From: Actinomycetes bacterium
GTDB taxonomy: Bacteria > Actinomycetota > Actinomycetes > Streptosporangiales > Streptosporangiaceae
Direction: 5' to 3'
Assembly (NCBI GenBank): GCA_021792405.1
Contig: JAJYUU010000014.1
Coordinates: 1-44,819 of the forward strand
Length of the DNA stretch: 44,819 nucleotides
How positions within the stretch are numbered: position 1 is the stretch's first letter; each line of letters starts with the position of its first letter. The position numbers were made by a program, and so were the translations under genes. This document shows, one piece after another, positions 31,008 through 39,338 of this stretch. Below the pieces are notes generated by a model. That model was not told the DNA's origin, ran no database searches, and was given only the letters and a program-made list of their open reading frames with translations.

Positions 31008-32549
31008 GTGACACAGGACGTTCGCTCCGGCCATGGGGGCCTGGTTCCGGGCGACCAGGTGGCTGGCTACCAGATCCAGGAACAGATCGGCCGTGGCGGC
31101 ATGGCCGTCGTGTACCGGGCGCTGGACCTGAGGCTCCGGCGAGTCGCGGCCCTCAAGGTCCTGGCACCTCATCTCGGTGAGGACGAAGCCTTCCGGCAGC
31201 GGTTCATCCGCGAGTCCCGCGCGGCGGCTGGCGTCGATCACCCGCACATCGTCCCGGTCTACGAGGCGGGGGAAGCGGGCGATGTGCTCTTCATCGCCAT
31301 GCGCTACGTCGAGCACGGTGACGTGCGCTCTCTTCTCGATGCCGAAGGCCCGCTGAGCCCCTCGCGCGCGGCGGTGATCGCCTTCCAGGCCGCGTCGGCG
31401 CTGGACAGCGCGCATGCTCACGGGCTCGTGCACCGGGACGTCAAGCCGGGGAACATGCTGCTCGCGCGGGCCAGCAACGACACCGACCACGTCTACCTGT
31501 CCGATTTCGGGCTGAGCAAGCACGCGCTCACCCCGTCGACGCTCACCTCGACCGGCCAGTTCCTCGGCACGCTCGACTATGTCGCGCCCGAGCAGATCCA
31601 GGGCCATCCGGTCGACGGCCGGGCCGATCAGTACGCGCTGGCCTGCACCGTCGTCGAGATGCTCACTGGCGCGCCGCCCTTCAGGCGGGACGACAGCATG
31701 GCGCTCATGTGGGCCCAGCTCGAGTCCGAGCCGCCTCGGCTGACGCAGCGCAGGCCCGACCTGCCGCCCGCCGTCGACCAGGTGATCGCGGCCGCCCTGG
31801 CCAAGTCGCCGGCCGGCCGGTACCCCACCTGCCGGGACTTTGCCGTTGCGCTGGCAGCGGCCTGCGCCCCGGCCGGCCGGCCGCACACTGCCGCACCGCG
31901 CATCGCGGACGACTGGCAGCCGCCGCTGCAGGCGCCGCCGCTGAAGCCACCGGCTCCCACCACGGCGGGAACGCGGCCTGCCCTGCCAGACACCAGGCCA
32001 TCCGCACGCGTCCAGGAGCGGAGCCAGCACGCGGGGAACCAGCACGCCGGGAACCAGCACGCCGGGAACCAGCACGCCGGGAACCAGCACGCCGGGAACC
32101 AGCACGCCGGGAACCAGCGCCCTCGCGATCTCGCGCTCATCGTGGTGCTGGTGCTCGCCTGCCTGGTCGGCCTGGCCGGCATCGGGTACGCCCTGTCCCA
32201 TCGCGGTGGCCCGCCTCCGCCAGCCACCGGGACCGGCGCATCGGGGCTCCAGGCCGGCGCGGGCCATCCCGCCTGGGTCGTGCGCGAGTATTTCGCCGCG
32301 ATCAACCATCATCGCTACCTGATCGCCTACCGGCTCAGCGACCAAAGCCAGAGCGAGCCGCTGGCCACGTTCGAAGCCGGGTTCAAGGGCACCCTGCACG
32401 ACACTGTGCTGATCCAGTCCGTCTCGGGCGATGTCGTCACGGCCCGCCTCGTCGCCTGGCAGGCGAACGGCACGAGGAAAACCTTCCAGGGCACCTACAC
32501 CGTGGTTAACGGGAAGATCAGCAAGTCCGACATCATTCAGGTGAGCTAG
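31008..32549 (+). CDS. Transmembrane Ser/Thr protein kinase
   Basis: A 513-residue Hanks-type kinase. The kinase domain (about 20-285) has the glycine loop GRGGMAVVY, Lys50, the catalytic Asp144 in HRDVKPGN, Asp166 in DFG, an activation loop rich in Ser/Thr (LTPSTLTSTGQF) and GTLDYVAPEQ. A Pro/Ala-rich juxtamembrane region follows, with six exact QHAGN repeats at residues 340-369. One transmembrane helix lies at about 376-396. The outer part (about 420-513) is a small globular domain that resembles NTF2/DUF4878-like sensors; PASTA repeats are absent. I chose GTG 31008, with GGAGGG at 30994-30999. The activating ligand is unknown. It is convergent with the flavoprotein gene, 30 bp apart. Confidence 0.92.
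   Translation: MTQDVRSGHGGLVPGDQVAGYQIQEQIGRGGMAVVYRALDLRLRRVAALKVLAPHLGEDEAFRQRFIRESRAAAGVDHPHIVPVYEAGEAGDVLFIAMRYVEHGDVRSLLDAEGPLSPSRAAVIAFQAASALDSAHAHGLVHRDVKPGNMLLARASNDTDHVYLSDFGLSKHALTPSTLTSTGQFLGTLDYVAPEQIQGHPVDGRADQYALACTVVEMLTGAPPFRRDDSMALMWAQLESEPPRLTQRRPDLPPAVDQVIAAALAKSPAGRYPTCRDFAVALAAACAPAGRPHTAAPRIADDWQPPLQAPPLKPPAPTTAGTRPALPDTRPSARVQERSQHAGNQHAGNQHAGNQHAGNQHAGNQHAGNQRPRDLALIVVLVLACLVGLAGIGYALSHRGGPPPPATGTGASGLQAGAGHPAWVVREYFAAINHHRYLIAYRLSDQSQSEPLATFEAGFKGTLHDTVLIQSVSGDVVTARLVAWQANGTRKTFQGTYTVVNGKISKSDIIQVS
32025..32114 (+). repeat. Six 15-bp tandem repeats in the kinase linker
   Basis: Six in-frame copies of CAGCACGCCGGGAAC cover 90 bp and encode six QHAGN units directly before the transmembrane helix. 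Copy 1 differs at one base (GCG for GCC); copies 2-6 are identical, which points to recent expansion. Confidence 0.95.
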
Positions 32550-32579
32550 CCCGGGACCGGATGGCGGCCGGGCTGCAGC

Positions 32580-35102
32580 TCACATCCGGACGCGCCTGTT
32601 GTCCGGGTCGTAGAGCGGGCGCAGCGAGACCCGCGCCGGGACAACGCGCTGGCCGATCTGCACGCTCCAGTCGGCAGCGTCCAGCCAGGCCTGGTCGACC
32701 GCGGGGCCGCCGGAGTCGACCATGGCAAGGCCGACCGCACCGCCCAGGGTCCAGCCGTAGGAAGCGGCCCTGACATAGCCGACCTCGGCGCCATCGCGGC
32801 GGACGATCTCGGCGTGGAACATCAGCGGCTCGGGGTCGGTCAGCAGCACCTGGACTAGCCGCCTGGTCAGCGGGCCCGCTGCCTTCTGGGCGGCCACCGC
32901 ATCCCGGCCGATGAAGCCACCCGGCTTGTCCAGCGCAACCGCGAACCCCAGGCCCGCCTCCAGCACCGTGTCGGTGTTGTCGATGTCATGGCCGTAGTCG
33001 CGGTAGCCCTTCTCCATCCGCAGGCTGGACAGGGCCTTCAGGCCGGCGTGCCGCAGGCCGAACTCACGGCCCGCTTCGACCAGCCGGTCGTAGACGTGCA
33101 CCGCCTGCTCGGCGGGAATGTGCAGCTCGTAGCCGAGCTCGCCGAGGTAGGTGATCCGGATGCACAAGACGCGCGCGAAGCCGATGTCGAGCTGCCGGGC
33201 CGACCGGAAGCCGAACGCCGCGTCGCTGACGTCCGCGCTCGTGACCGCCGCCAGCAGCTCGCGCGACCTTGGCCCCTGCACGTTGAGCTGAGCGTAGGCC
33301 GAGGTGACGTCGGTCACGAATGCGTGCGCGCCGCTCGCCGCGAACTGACGGCGCAGCCTAGTCAGCGCATGCCGGTGCGCGGTGTCGGAGGCGACCACGT
33401 AGAAGTCGTCATCGGCGAGCTTGGTGACGGTCAGGTCCGCCTCGAGCGTGCCGCCGTCGTTGAGCCACTGCGTGTAGGTGATCAGGCCGCTCGCCCCGTT
33501 GACCCGGCCGGCCGACAGCCTGTCGAGCTCGCAGCCGGCGTCGCGGCCCTGGACGGCGAACTTCGCCATGAACGACATGTCCATCAGGATTACGCCGTCG
33601 CGGCAGGCCTGGTGCTCAGCCTCCCAGTACTTGTACCAGTCCTGACGGCCGAAGGACAGCTCGCCTGCCTCTGGCGCGGCGCCCGGCGCTACCGAGCCCT
33701 CCGGGGCGTACCAGTCCGCGCCCTCCCAGCCACTGACGTCGCGGAAGAAAGCGCCTTGCTCCGCCAGCCGGTGGTGGACGGGTGACAGCTTCGCGCCCCG
33801 GGCGGTCTGCATCGACCTGCCGGGGTAATGCGTTGCGTAAACCAGGCCGAGCGACTCGACGGTCCTGGTTGCGCGGTACTGCGGGTTTGCCTGGTAGGGA
33901 TGCAGCCGGTCGATGTTCATCCCGGTCACGTCGGCATCCGGGCGCCCGTTGAGTATCCAGTGCGCCATCAGCCTTCCGATGCCGCCACCGGTAAGGATGC
34001 CGATCGAGTTAAGGCCCGCGGCGACGAAGTAGTTCTTCAGCTCCGGCGCCTCGCCGAGAACCGGGGCCAGGTCGGGGGTGAAGCTCTCCGGGCCGCAGAA
34101 GAACTTGCGGATGCCGGTCTGCGCGGCGATCGGGATGCGCGACATCGTCTTCTCCAGGAACGGGGCCATCCGGTCCCAGTCCGGCGGCAGTTCGCCGAAG
34201 GAGAAGTCGGCCGGGATGCCGTCCACTCGCCAGGGCGCGCAGACCGGCTCGAACATGCCGAGCATCAGGCCACCGCCTTCTTCGCGGAAGTAGCCGTAGT
34301 TCGCCGGGTCTTCCAGTACCGGCCAATCCCGGCTCACGGCCTCGATCGGCTCAGTGAGGAGGTAATAGTGCTCGGCCGCCTGCAGCGGGATGCTGACGCC
34401 GGCCAATTCGCCGAGCTGCCGGGCCCACATGCCGGCGCAGTTCACCACGAACTCCGCTTCGATGGTGCCCTCGGCGGTGCGGACGCCGGTCACCGCGCGA
34501 GTGCCCGCCTGGCCGCCTGAGGTGAGAAAGCCGGTGACGGCGACTCCCTCGATGATCCGGGCGCCCTGCTGGCGGGCTCCCTTTGCCAGCGACATCGTGA
34601 CGTCGACTGGGTTCACCCGGCCATCGGCCGGGATGTAGAACCCCGCAAGCACGTCGTCGGTTCTGGCCAGCGGCCACAGTTCGGCGACCTGCGCGGCGGA
34701 GATCTCGTGTACCTCGACGCCGCAGTGCCGGTTGAACGCCGCGACACGACGGTATTCCTCCAGCCGCCCCGCTTCGATCGCGAGCTCGATCAAGCCCACC
34801 TGGCGCATCCCGGTGGCCAGCCCGGTCTCGGCCTCCAGCTTCAGGTACAAATCACGGGTGTAGGTGCGCAGCTCGGTGGAGGTCTGCGAGGTGGAGCCGA
34901 AGGTGGCCATCAGGCCGGCGGCGTGCCAGGTAGTGCCCGACGTCAGCCGGTCCCGCTCGAGCAGCACGACGTCCCGAACGCCTAGGTGCGCCAGGTGATA
35001 GGCCACAGAGGTACCAATAATCCCGCCGCCGACGACGACAACCCTCGCCCGGTCCGGCAGGCGCTGGCCGGTGCCGCCAGCCGGCTGCTCACTGGTGATC
35101 AT
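32580..35102 (-). CDS. Dimethylglycine/sarcosine dehydrogenase-like flavoprotein
   Basis: An 840-residue fusion of a DAO-type FAD domain and a GcvT-like folate domain. The Rossmann motif VVVVGGGIIGTSVAYHL lies at residues 21-37. TTWHAAGL places His60 at the position that carries covalent FAD in dimethylglycine and sarcosine dehydrogenases. An FAO-M middle domain follows, then from about residue 440 the aminomethyltransferase fold with LSAGRVNGASGLITYTQWLN and LGELGYELHIP, which in relatives passes formaldehyde to tetrahydrofolate. It should oxidatively demethylate an N-methyl amine; exact substrate is open. I start at ATG 35102, 13 nt after the ettA stop; the longer frame to 35291 lies inside ettA. 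Glycine and methylene-tetrahydrofolate products link it to glyA in the same window. Confidence 0.87.
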   Translation of the reverse strand: MITSEQPAGGTGQRLPDRARVVVVGGGIIGTSVAYHLAHLGVRDVVLLERDRLTSGTTWHAAGLMATFGSTSQTSTELRTYTRDLYLKLEAETGLATGMRQVGLIELAIEAGRLEEYRRVAAFNRHCGVEVHEISAAQVAELWPLARTDDVLAGFYIPADGRVNPVDVTMSLAKGARQQGARIIEGVAVTGFLTSGGQAGTRAVTGVRTAEGTIEAEFVVNCAGMWARQLGELAGVSIPLQAAEHYYLLTEPIEAVSRDWPVLEDPANYGYFREEGGGLMLGMFEPVCAPWRVDGIPADFSFGELPPDWDRMAPFLEKTMSRIPIAAQTGIRKFFCGPESFTPDLAPVLGEAPELKNYFVAAGLNSIGILTGGGIGRLMAHWILNGRPDADVTGMNIDRLHPYQANPQYRATRTVESLGLVYATHYPGRSMQTARGAKLSPVHHRLAEQGAFFRDVSGWEGADWYAPEGSVAPGAAPEAGELSFGRQDWYKYWEAEHQACRDGVILMDMSFMAKFAVQGRDAGCELDRLSAGRVNGASGLITYTQWLNDGGTLEADLTVTKLADDDFYVVASDTAHRHALTRLRRQFAASGAHAFVTDVTSAYAQLNVQGPRSRELLAAVTSADVSDAAFGFRSARQLDIGFARVLCIRITYLGELGYELHIPAEQAVHVYDRLVEAGREFGLRHAGLKALSSLRMEKGYRDYGHDIDNTDTVLEAGLGFAVALDKPGGFIGRDAVAAQKAAGPLTRRLVQVLLTDPEPLMFHAEIVRRDGAEVGYVRAASYGWTLGGAVGLAMVDSGGPAVDQAWLDAADWSVQIGQRVVPARVSLRPLYDPDNRRVRM

Positions 35103-35115
35103 GCCAGCCTGTCGC

Positions 35116-36780
35116 TTAGCCCCGGGTGAGCTTGCGATAGGTGACGCGGTGCGGGCGGGCGGCGTCGGCGCCAAGACGGTCGATCTTGTTCTTCTCGTAG
35201 CCTTCGAAGTTGCCCTCGAACCAGTACCAGTTAGCGCCGCCTTCCCAGGCCAGGATGTGGGTGGCGATCCGGTCCAGGAACCACCGGTCATGACTGGTGA
35301 TCACGGCGCAGCCGGGGAACTCCAGCAGGGCGTTCTCCAGCGACGACAGGGTCTCCACGTCCAGGTCGTTTGCGGGCTCGTCCAGCAGCAGCAGGTTGCC
35401 GCCCTGCTTCAGGGTGAGCGCGAGGTTGACCCTGCCCCGTTCCCCGCCGGACATCAGCCCTGCGGGCTTTTGCTGGTCGCTGCCCTTGAAGCCGAACGCG
35501 GCCACGTACGCGCGGCTCGGAATCTCGGTCTTGCCGACGGTGATGGAGGTTTGCCCGTCAGAGATCGCCTCCCATACCGTCTTGCCAGGATCGATGCCGG
35601 ACCGCAACTGGTCGACGTAGGAGATGCGGACGGTGTCGCCGATCGTGATCGCGCCGGCGTCCGGCTGTTCCTCCCCGATGATCATCTTGAACAAGGTGGT
35701 CTTGCCCACGCCGTTGGGGCCGATCACGCCGACGATGCCGCCCTGGGGCAGGCTGAAGCTCAGGTCCTCGAACAGCTCCCGGTCACCGAACCCCTTGGAC
35801 AGGCCGTCGACGGTCACGACCTGGGTGCCGAGACGCGGACCAGGCGGGATCTGGATCTCCTCGAAGTCCAGCTTGCGCTGCTTGTCAGCCTCGGCTGCCA
35901 TCTCCTCATACCGCTGCAGCCGGGCCCGGCTCTTGGCCTGCCGCGCCCGCGGCGACGACCGCACCCATTCCAGCTCATCTTCCAGCCGCTTGCGCTTCTT
36001 GGCGTCCTTGGCGCCCTCGACCTTCAGCCGGGCTGCCTTGGTCTCCAAGTAGGTGGAGTAGTTGCCCTCGTACGGGTAGGCGTGCCCGCGGTCCAGCTCC
36101 AGGATCCAGCCGGCCACGTTGTCCAGGAAATACCGGTCGTGGGTGACGGCCACGACGGTGCCGGGATACTTCTCCAGGTGCTGCTCAAGCCACTGCACGC
36201 TCTCGGCGTCCAGATGGTTCGTCGGCTCGTCCAGCAACAGCAGGTCCGGCTGCGCCAGCAGCAGCCGGCACAACGCCACCCGCCGTCGCTCACCACCCGA
36301 CAGCACGCTCACATCGGCGTCCGGCGGCGGGCAGCGCAGCGCATCCATCGCCTGCTCTAGCTGGCTGTCCAGGTCCCAGGCGTTCTTATGGTCCAGCTGC
36401 TCCTGCAGCACGCCCATCTCCGCCAGCAGCTCATCGGAGTAATCCGTCGCCATCTGCTCGGCGATCTGGTTATACCGGTCCAGCAGCGCCTTAGTCTCCG
36501 CAACGCCGCCCTCCACGTTGCCGAGAACGGACTTGGCGTCATCCAGTTCGGGCTCCTGCTCCAAGATCCCGACTGTGAACCCCGGCATCAGCCTGGCGTC
36601 GCCGTTCGACGGCTGCTCCACCCCGGCCATCATCCGCAGCAGCGTCGACTTGCCCGCGCCATTCGGGCCGACCACGCCGATCTTCGCGCCCGGCAGGAAC
36701 GCAAGCGTGACGTCATCGAGGATGACCTTGTCGCCGTGCGCCTTGCGGACACGGCTCATCTGGTAGATGAACTCCGGCAT
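35116..36780 (-). CDS. ettA: ABC-F translational throttle protein EttA
   Basis: A 554-residue soluble protein with two ABC domains and no membrane segments. Domain 1: Walker A GPNGAGKS (38-45), signature LSGGERRR, Walker B DEPTNHLD. Domain 2: GPNGVGKTT, MSGGERGR and DEPANDLD. The arm motif of EttA inside domain 1 and the linker with KSRARLQRYEEM are present. In E. coli EttA binds the ribosomal E site and gates entry into elongation according to the ATP/ADP ratio. The second domain carries DEPA where T is standard; the adjoining residues remain intact. The gene lies 114 nt after ssb and 13 nt before the flavoprotein gene on the same strand. Confidence 0.93.
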   Translation of the reverse strand: MPEFIYQMSRVRKAHGDKVILDDVTLAFLPGAKIGVVGPNGAGKSTLLRMMAGVEQPSNGDARLMPGFTVGILEQEPELDDAKSVLGNVEGGVAETKALLDRYNQIAEQMATDYSDELLAEMGVLQEQLDHKNAWDLDSQLEQAMDALRCPPPDADVSVLSGGERRRVALCRLLLAQPDLLLLDEPTNHLDAESVQWLEQHLEKYPGTVVAVTHDRYFLDNVAGWILELDRGHAYPYEGNYSTYLETKAARLKVEGAKDAKKRKRLEDELEWVRSSPRARQAKSRARLQRYEEMAAEADKQRKLDFEEIQIPPGPRLGTQVVTVDGLSKGFGDRELFEDLSFSLPQGGIVGVIGPNGVGKTTLFKMIIGEEQPDAGAITIGDTVRISYVDQLRSGIDPGKTVWEAISDGQTSITVGKTEIPSRAYVAAFGFKGSDQQKPAGLMSGGERGRVNLALTLKQGGNLLLLDEPANDLDVETLSSLENALLEFPGCAVITSHDRWFLDRIATHILAWEGGANWYWFEGNFEGYEKNKIDRLGADAARPHRVTYRKLTRG

Positions 36781-36894
36781 GCCACCAAGGGTAGGGGCTC
36801 CCAGCCATGGCTACGAACCGGCCAGCTAATCTCGCGGCTCCGGGCCCCGCCGGCGTGCTCCGCGCGGCCGGGCCCGGAGCCCGCCCGGTCCCGG

Positions 36895-37491
36895 TCAGGT
36901 CGCGGCCCCGGCTGGCTCGGCTGCCACCTCCGCGTCCGCGAGGATCCGCCGGGCCTCCTCATCGTCGAACGCGTCGCTGTCCGCAAGCTCAGCCTCGTCT
37001 GGCACTGGGCAGTCCTCGCCGGGTCCGGTGCCATCCCGTTCCGCTGGCCCGCGGTCCCCCGGCAGCGGCTCACGCGGCCCGGCCGCCGCCTCCCGCTCAC
37101 GCTCGGCTGCCGTCTTCTCGAGCTGCTCTGTCGACTTCTTGAAGATTGTGACGCCGCGCGACAGGTCGTGCCCGATGGCATCGGCGATGACCTCGACGAC
37201 GGTTCGCCTGGGACCGTTCCCGTCACCCTGCTCCCGGACCCGCAGGCTGCCTTTGACCACGACCGGGTCCCCCCTGCGCAGGCAGACCGCGGCGTTCTCC
37301 GCTACCTTGCCGTAACAGATGACACTGACGAAATTAGTAGGCTGATCAGCCCACTCTCCAGTAGTTTTGTCGATCCGGCGTGGCGTCCAGGCGAGTCTCA
37401 TGAACAGGGACCGCGTTCCGCTCTTCGTCCATCCGCACGTCGGCGCCGTCGCTACGTAGCCAGTCACGCTGAAGCTCGCTTCGTTAACCAT
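36895..37491 (-). CDS. ssb: Single-stranded DNA-binding protein
   Basis: A 198-residue OB-fold protein. The fold spans about residues 1-115 (FSVTGYVATAPTCGW, FVSVICYGKVAENAAVCLRR and GDPVVVKGSLRVRE). Beyond it lies a long acidic and Pro/Gly-rich tail (about 130-198) that ends AAEPAGAAT; the canonical acidic tip D-D-x-P-F, which recruits replication and repair proteins, is missing. This points to a secondary SSB rather than the replicative copy, which normally sits between rpsF and rpsR. I chose ATG 37491 with GAGGAG upstream; the extension to 37596 is unlike the family. It lies between the GTPase pair and ettA. Confidence 0.9.
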   Translation of the reverse strand: MVNEASFSVTGYVATAPTCGWTKSGTRSLFMRLAWTPRRIDKTTGEWADQPTNFVSVICYGKVAENAAVCLRRGDPVVVKGSLRVREQGDGNGPRRTVVEVIADAIGHDLSRGVTIFKKSTEQLEKTAAEREREAAAGPREPLPGDRGPAERDGTGPGEDCPVPDEAELADSDAFDDEEARRILADAEVAAEPAGAAT

Positions 37492-37625
37492 TCCGGGTCT
37501 CCTCGACATCTGCCGCGGCGGCCCTGCGCCGCCGGCGCGTGTCAAGGATCTGCCTGGTTGCCTGTGCCGGGCTCGTGGCATCGGCAGCTTGTGCACAACT
37601 GCGGGCGGCGCGGTGAAGCTGTGGA

Positions 37626-39338
37626 CTACGCAGGCAGTGCGGCGCCGGCCGCGATCCGCAGCGCGGTCCGGAACCGTTCCAGTTCCTCGAGTTCCGACTC
37701 GGCCGGGGCGATCACCAGATCGCCCGCTACCTCTGCCAGCCGTCGCACGATGTCCTCAGTCAGCGCTTCCGCCTCGCGGGCGGCCGCGCGCCTGACCGCG
37801 CGAGTGCAGACTCGCGCCGTCAGCCAGCCCCCGGCCAGGCCGGCTATGCCCATGGCGGCGGCCCACGGCAGCAGCCACGCATCGCTGAACAGCCTCGGGA
37901 CGCCCGAGCCAACGTGCGCCGCGCCGAAGACGATCAGCGAGGCGAGCCAGGCGATGCCGACGAGCACGCAGCCGAGCAGCAGCCCCTGCGCCACGCCGAC
38001 CAGCCGCCACCACCGGTCGACCACAGCGCGGGCAGGCAGTGCGGCGCCGATCTGTTCGCCAATAGCGGCCGGAATGTCCGCAGCCCTTGACCTGACGGCC
38101 GCCCGGACGGTCCGCGACCACGGCGGCGGCAGCGGCGGGACGCTCTCGTCGGCCACCCTGGTCAGCGCATTGTCGATCGCTGCCGGCTGGGCGCCAGAAG
38201 GGCCGGCGGTGACGCCGCGCAACTGGTCCCATAGCTTGCCGAGCCTGATCTTGCGGGCCGGGTCCGAGCTGGTCAGCCGCTCAGCGACCCAGCTCACCGG
38301 CCAGCCCACATAGTCCCTGGCGCGCAACTCGCGCGCGCTGCGCAGTGCGTCCCCGATGGCGAAGACGCCAGCCGCCGCGGCGAAATCCGCTGCCAGCCCG
38401 GCTGCCGTTCCCGTCCGAAGCTGGATGGCGCCTGCCCCGCCCGGCTCCAGCGAATCAGACGGGAAGCCCGGCTCGATCGCACCGTGGGCCTCGAACCTGG
38501 CCACCAGGTTGTCGACATCGGCCGAGATCCGGACGGCTGCCGCTGTCCGGGCGGTCACCGTCTCGATGAGGAGCTTGCGAAGCTCCTCAATGCCGGCCCC
38601 GCTCTTTGCCGAGGTGACCAGTATCTGCACATCGCCAAGGCCCTCGGAGTCGAGCAGCCGGCGAAGGTCGTGGACGCAGTCCTCGACCTGGCCCGCCGAC
38701 AGCAGGTCGGCCTGGTTCAGCACGACGGCGACGACCTCAGAATGCCCGGCCAGCGGGACCAGGAAGCGCCGGTGCACCGCCGCATCCGCGTACTTCTGCG
38801 GATCAAGCACCCAGACGATCAGATCCGACAGGCCGACCAGCTGACCGACAAGGTCCGTGGCGTGGCCCATCACCGAGTCGTGGTCGGGCAGGTCCAGCAG
38901 CACCAGCCCGTTCATCAACTGCTCGCCGCTGCCCAGCGCGCTCGCCCTGGCATAGCGGTGCCGGCGCGGCACGCCGAGCCACTCCAGCAGCGGACCGGAG
39001 CCGGAAACGCCCCAGACGCAGGCATGCACCTGCCTGGTCACCGGCCTGGTCACGCCGACCGTGGAGAAGTCTGCCCCGGCAAGCTGGTTGAACAAGGACG
39101 ACTTTCCGCTGCCGGTGCCGCCTGCCAGCGAGACCACGGTGTGCCGGGAGGAGAGCATCAGCCGCTGCCCGGCCCTGGTCAGTGCATCGCTGGCCGCTGT
39201 CAGCAAATCCTCGCCAAAACCGTCCGGACCGGTCCGCGCGGCACCTATCTGCACGAGCCTGGCCAGCGCCGCCAGCCGGGCGGACAACCCGGTAAGGTCG
39301 CCACTGTCCGGAATCTGGGTAGTCGGTACGCCGGTCAT
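37626..39338 (-). CDS. Membrane-anchored YfjP/dynamin-like GTPase
   Basis: A 570-residue GTPase. The G domain near the N-terminus has G1 GGTGSGKSS (around residue 73), G3 DLPDHDS, and G4 NQAD in VVLNQADLLS, with VTSAKSGAG as G5-like loop. Helical regions follow, then two close hydrophobic segments at about 451-475 (LLGCVLVGIAWLASLIVFG) and 488-510 (LLPWAAAMGIAGLAGGWLTA), which suggest a hairpin or two-pass anchor, and a helical C-terminus. Its ATG overlaps the stop of the upstream GTPase gene by 4 bp, so both are made together. The arrangement recalls bacterial dynamin pairs in which one partner has membrane segments and one does not; whether it remodels membranes is unknown. Confidence 0.83.
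   Translation of the reverse strand: MTGVPTTQIPDSGDLTGLSARLAALARLVQIGAARTGPDGFGEDLLTAASDALTRAGQRLMLSSRHTVVSLAGGTGSGKSSLFNQLAGADFSTVGVTRPVTRQVHACVWGVSGSGPLLEWLGVPRRHRYARASALGSGEQLMNGLVLLDLPDHDSVMGHATDLVGQLVGLSDLIVWVLDPQKYADAAVHRRFLVPLAGHSEVVAVVLNQADLLSAGQVEDCVHDLRRLLDSEGLGDVQILVTSAKSGAGIEELRKLLIETVTARTAAAVRISADVDNLVARFEAHGAIEPGFPSDSLEPGGAGAIQLRTGTAAGLAADFAAAAGVFAIGDALRSARELRARDYVGWPVSWVAERLTSSDPARKIRLGKLWDQLRGVTAGPSGAQPAAIDNALTRVADESVPPLPPPWSRTVRAAVRSRAADIPAAIGEQIGAALPARAVVDRWWRLVGVAQGLLLGCVLVGIAWLASLIVFGAAHVGSGVPRLFSDAWLLPWAAAMGIAGLAGGWLTARVCTRAVRRAAAREAEALTEDIVRRLAEVAGDLVIAPAESELEELERFRTALRIAAGAALPA

Noticed and set aside
32025-32114. CRISPR-like regular repeat
   Set aside because: Units are contiguous, 15 bp, in frame and without spacers; it is a coding tandem repeat.
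30954-32399. Long minus-strand frame opposite the Ser/Thr kinase
   Set aside because: Mirror frame of the kinase gene; its repeat of VLVPGV is only the complement of the QHAGN array.
36388-38313. Plus-strand frame of 641 codons
   Set aside because: Antisense to ettA, ssb and the YfjP-like GTPase, all of which have clear motifs; high-GC genomes produce such mirror frames.
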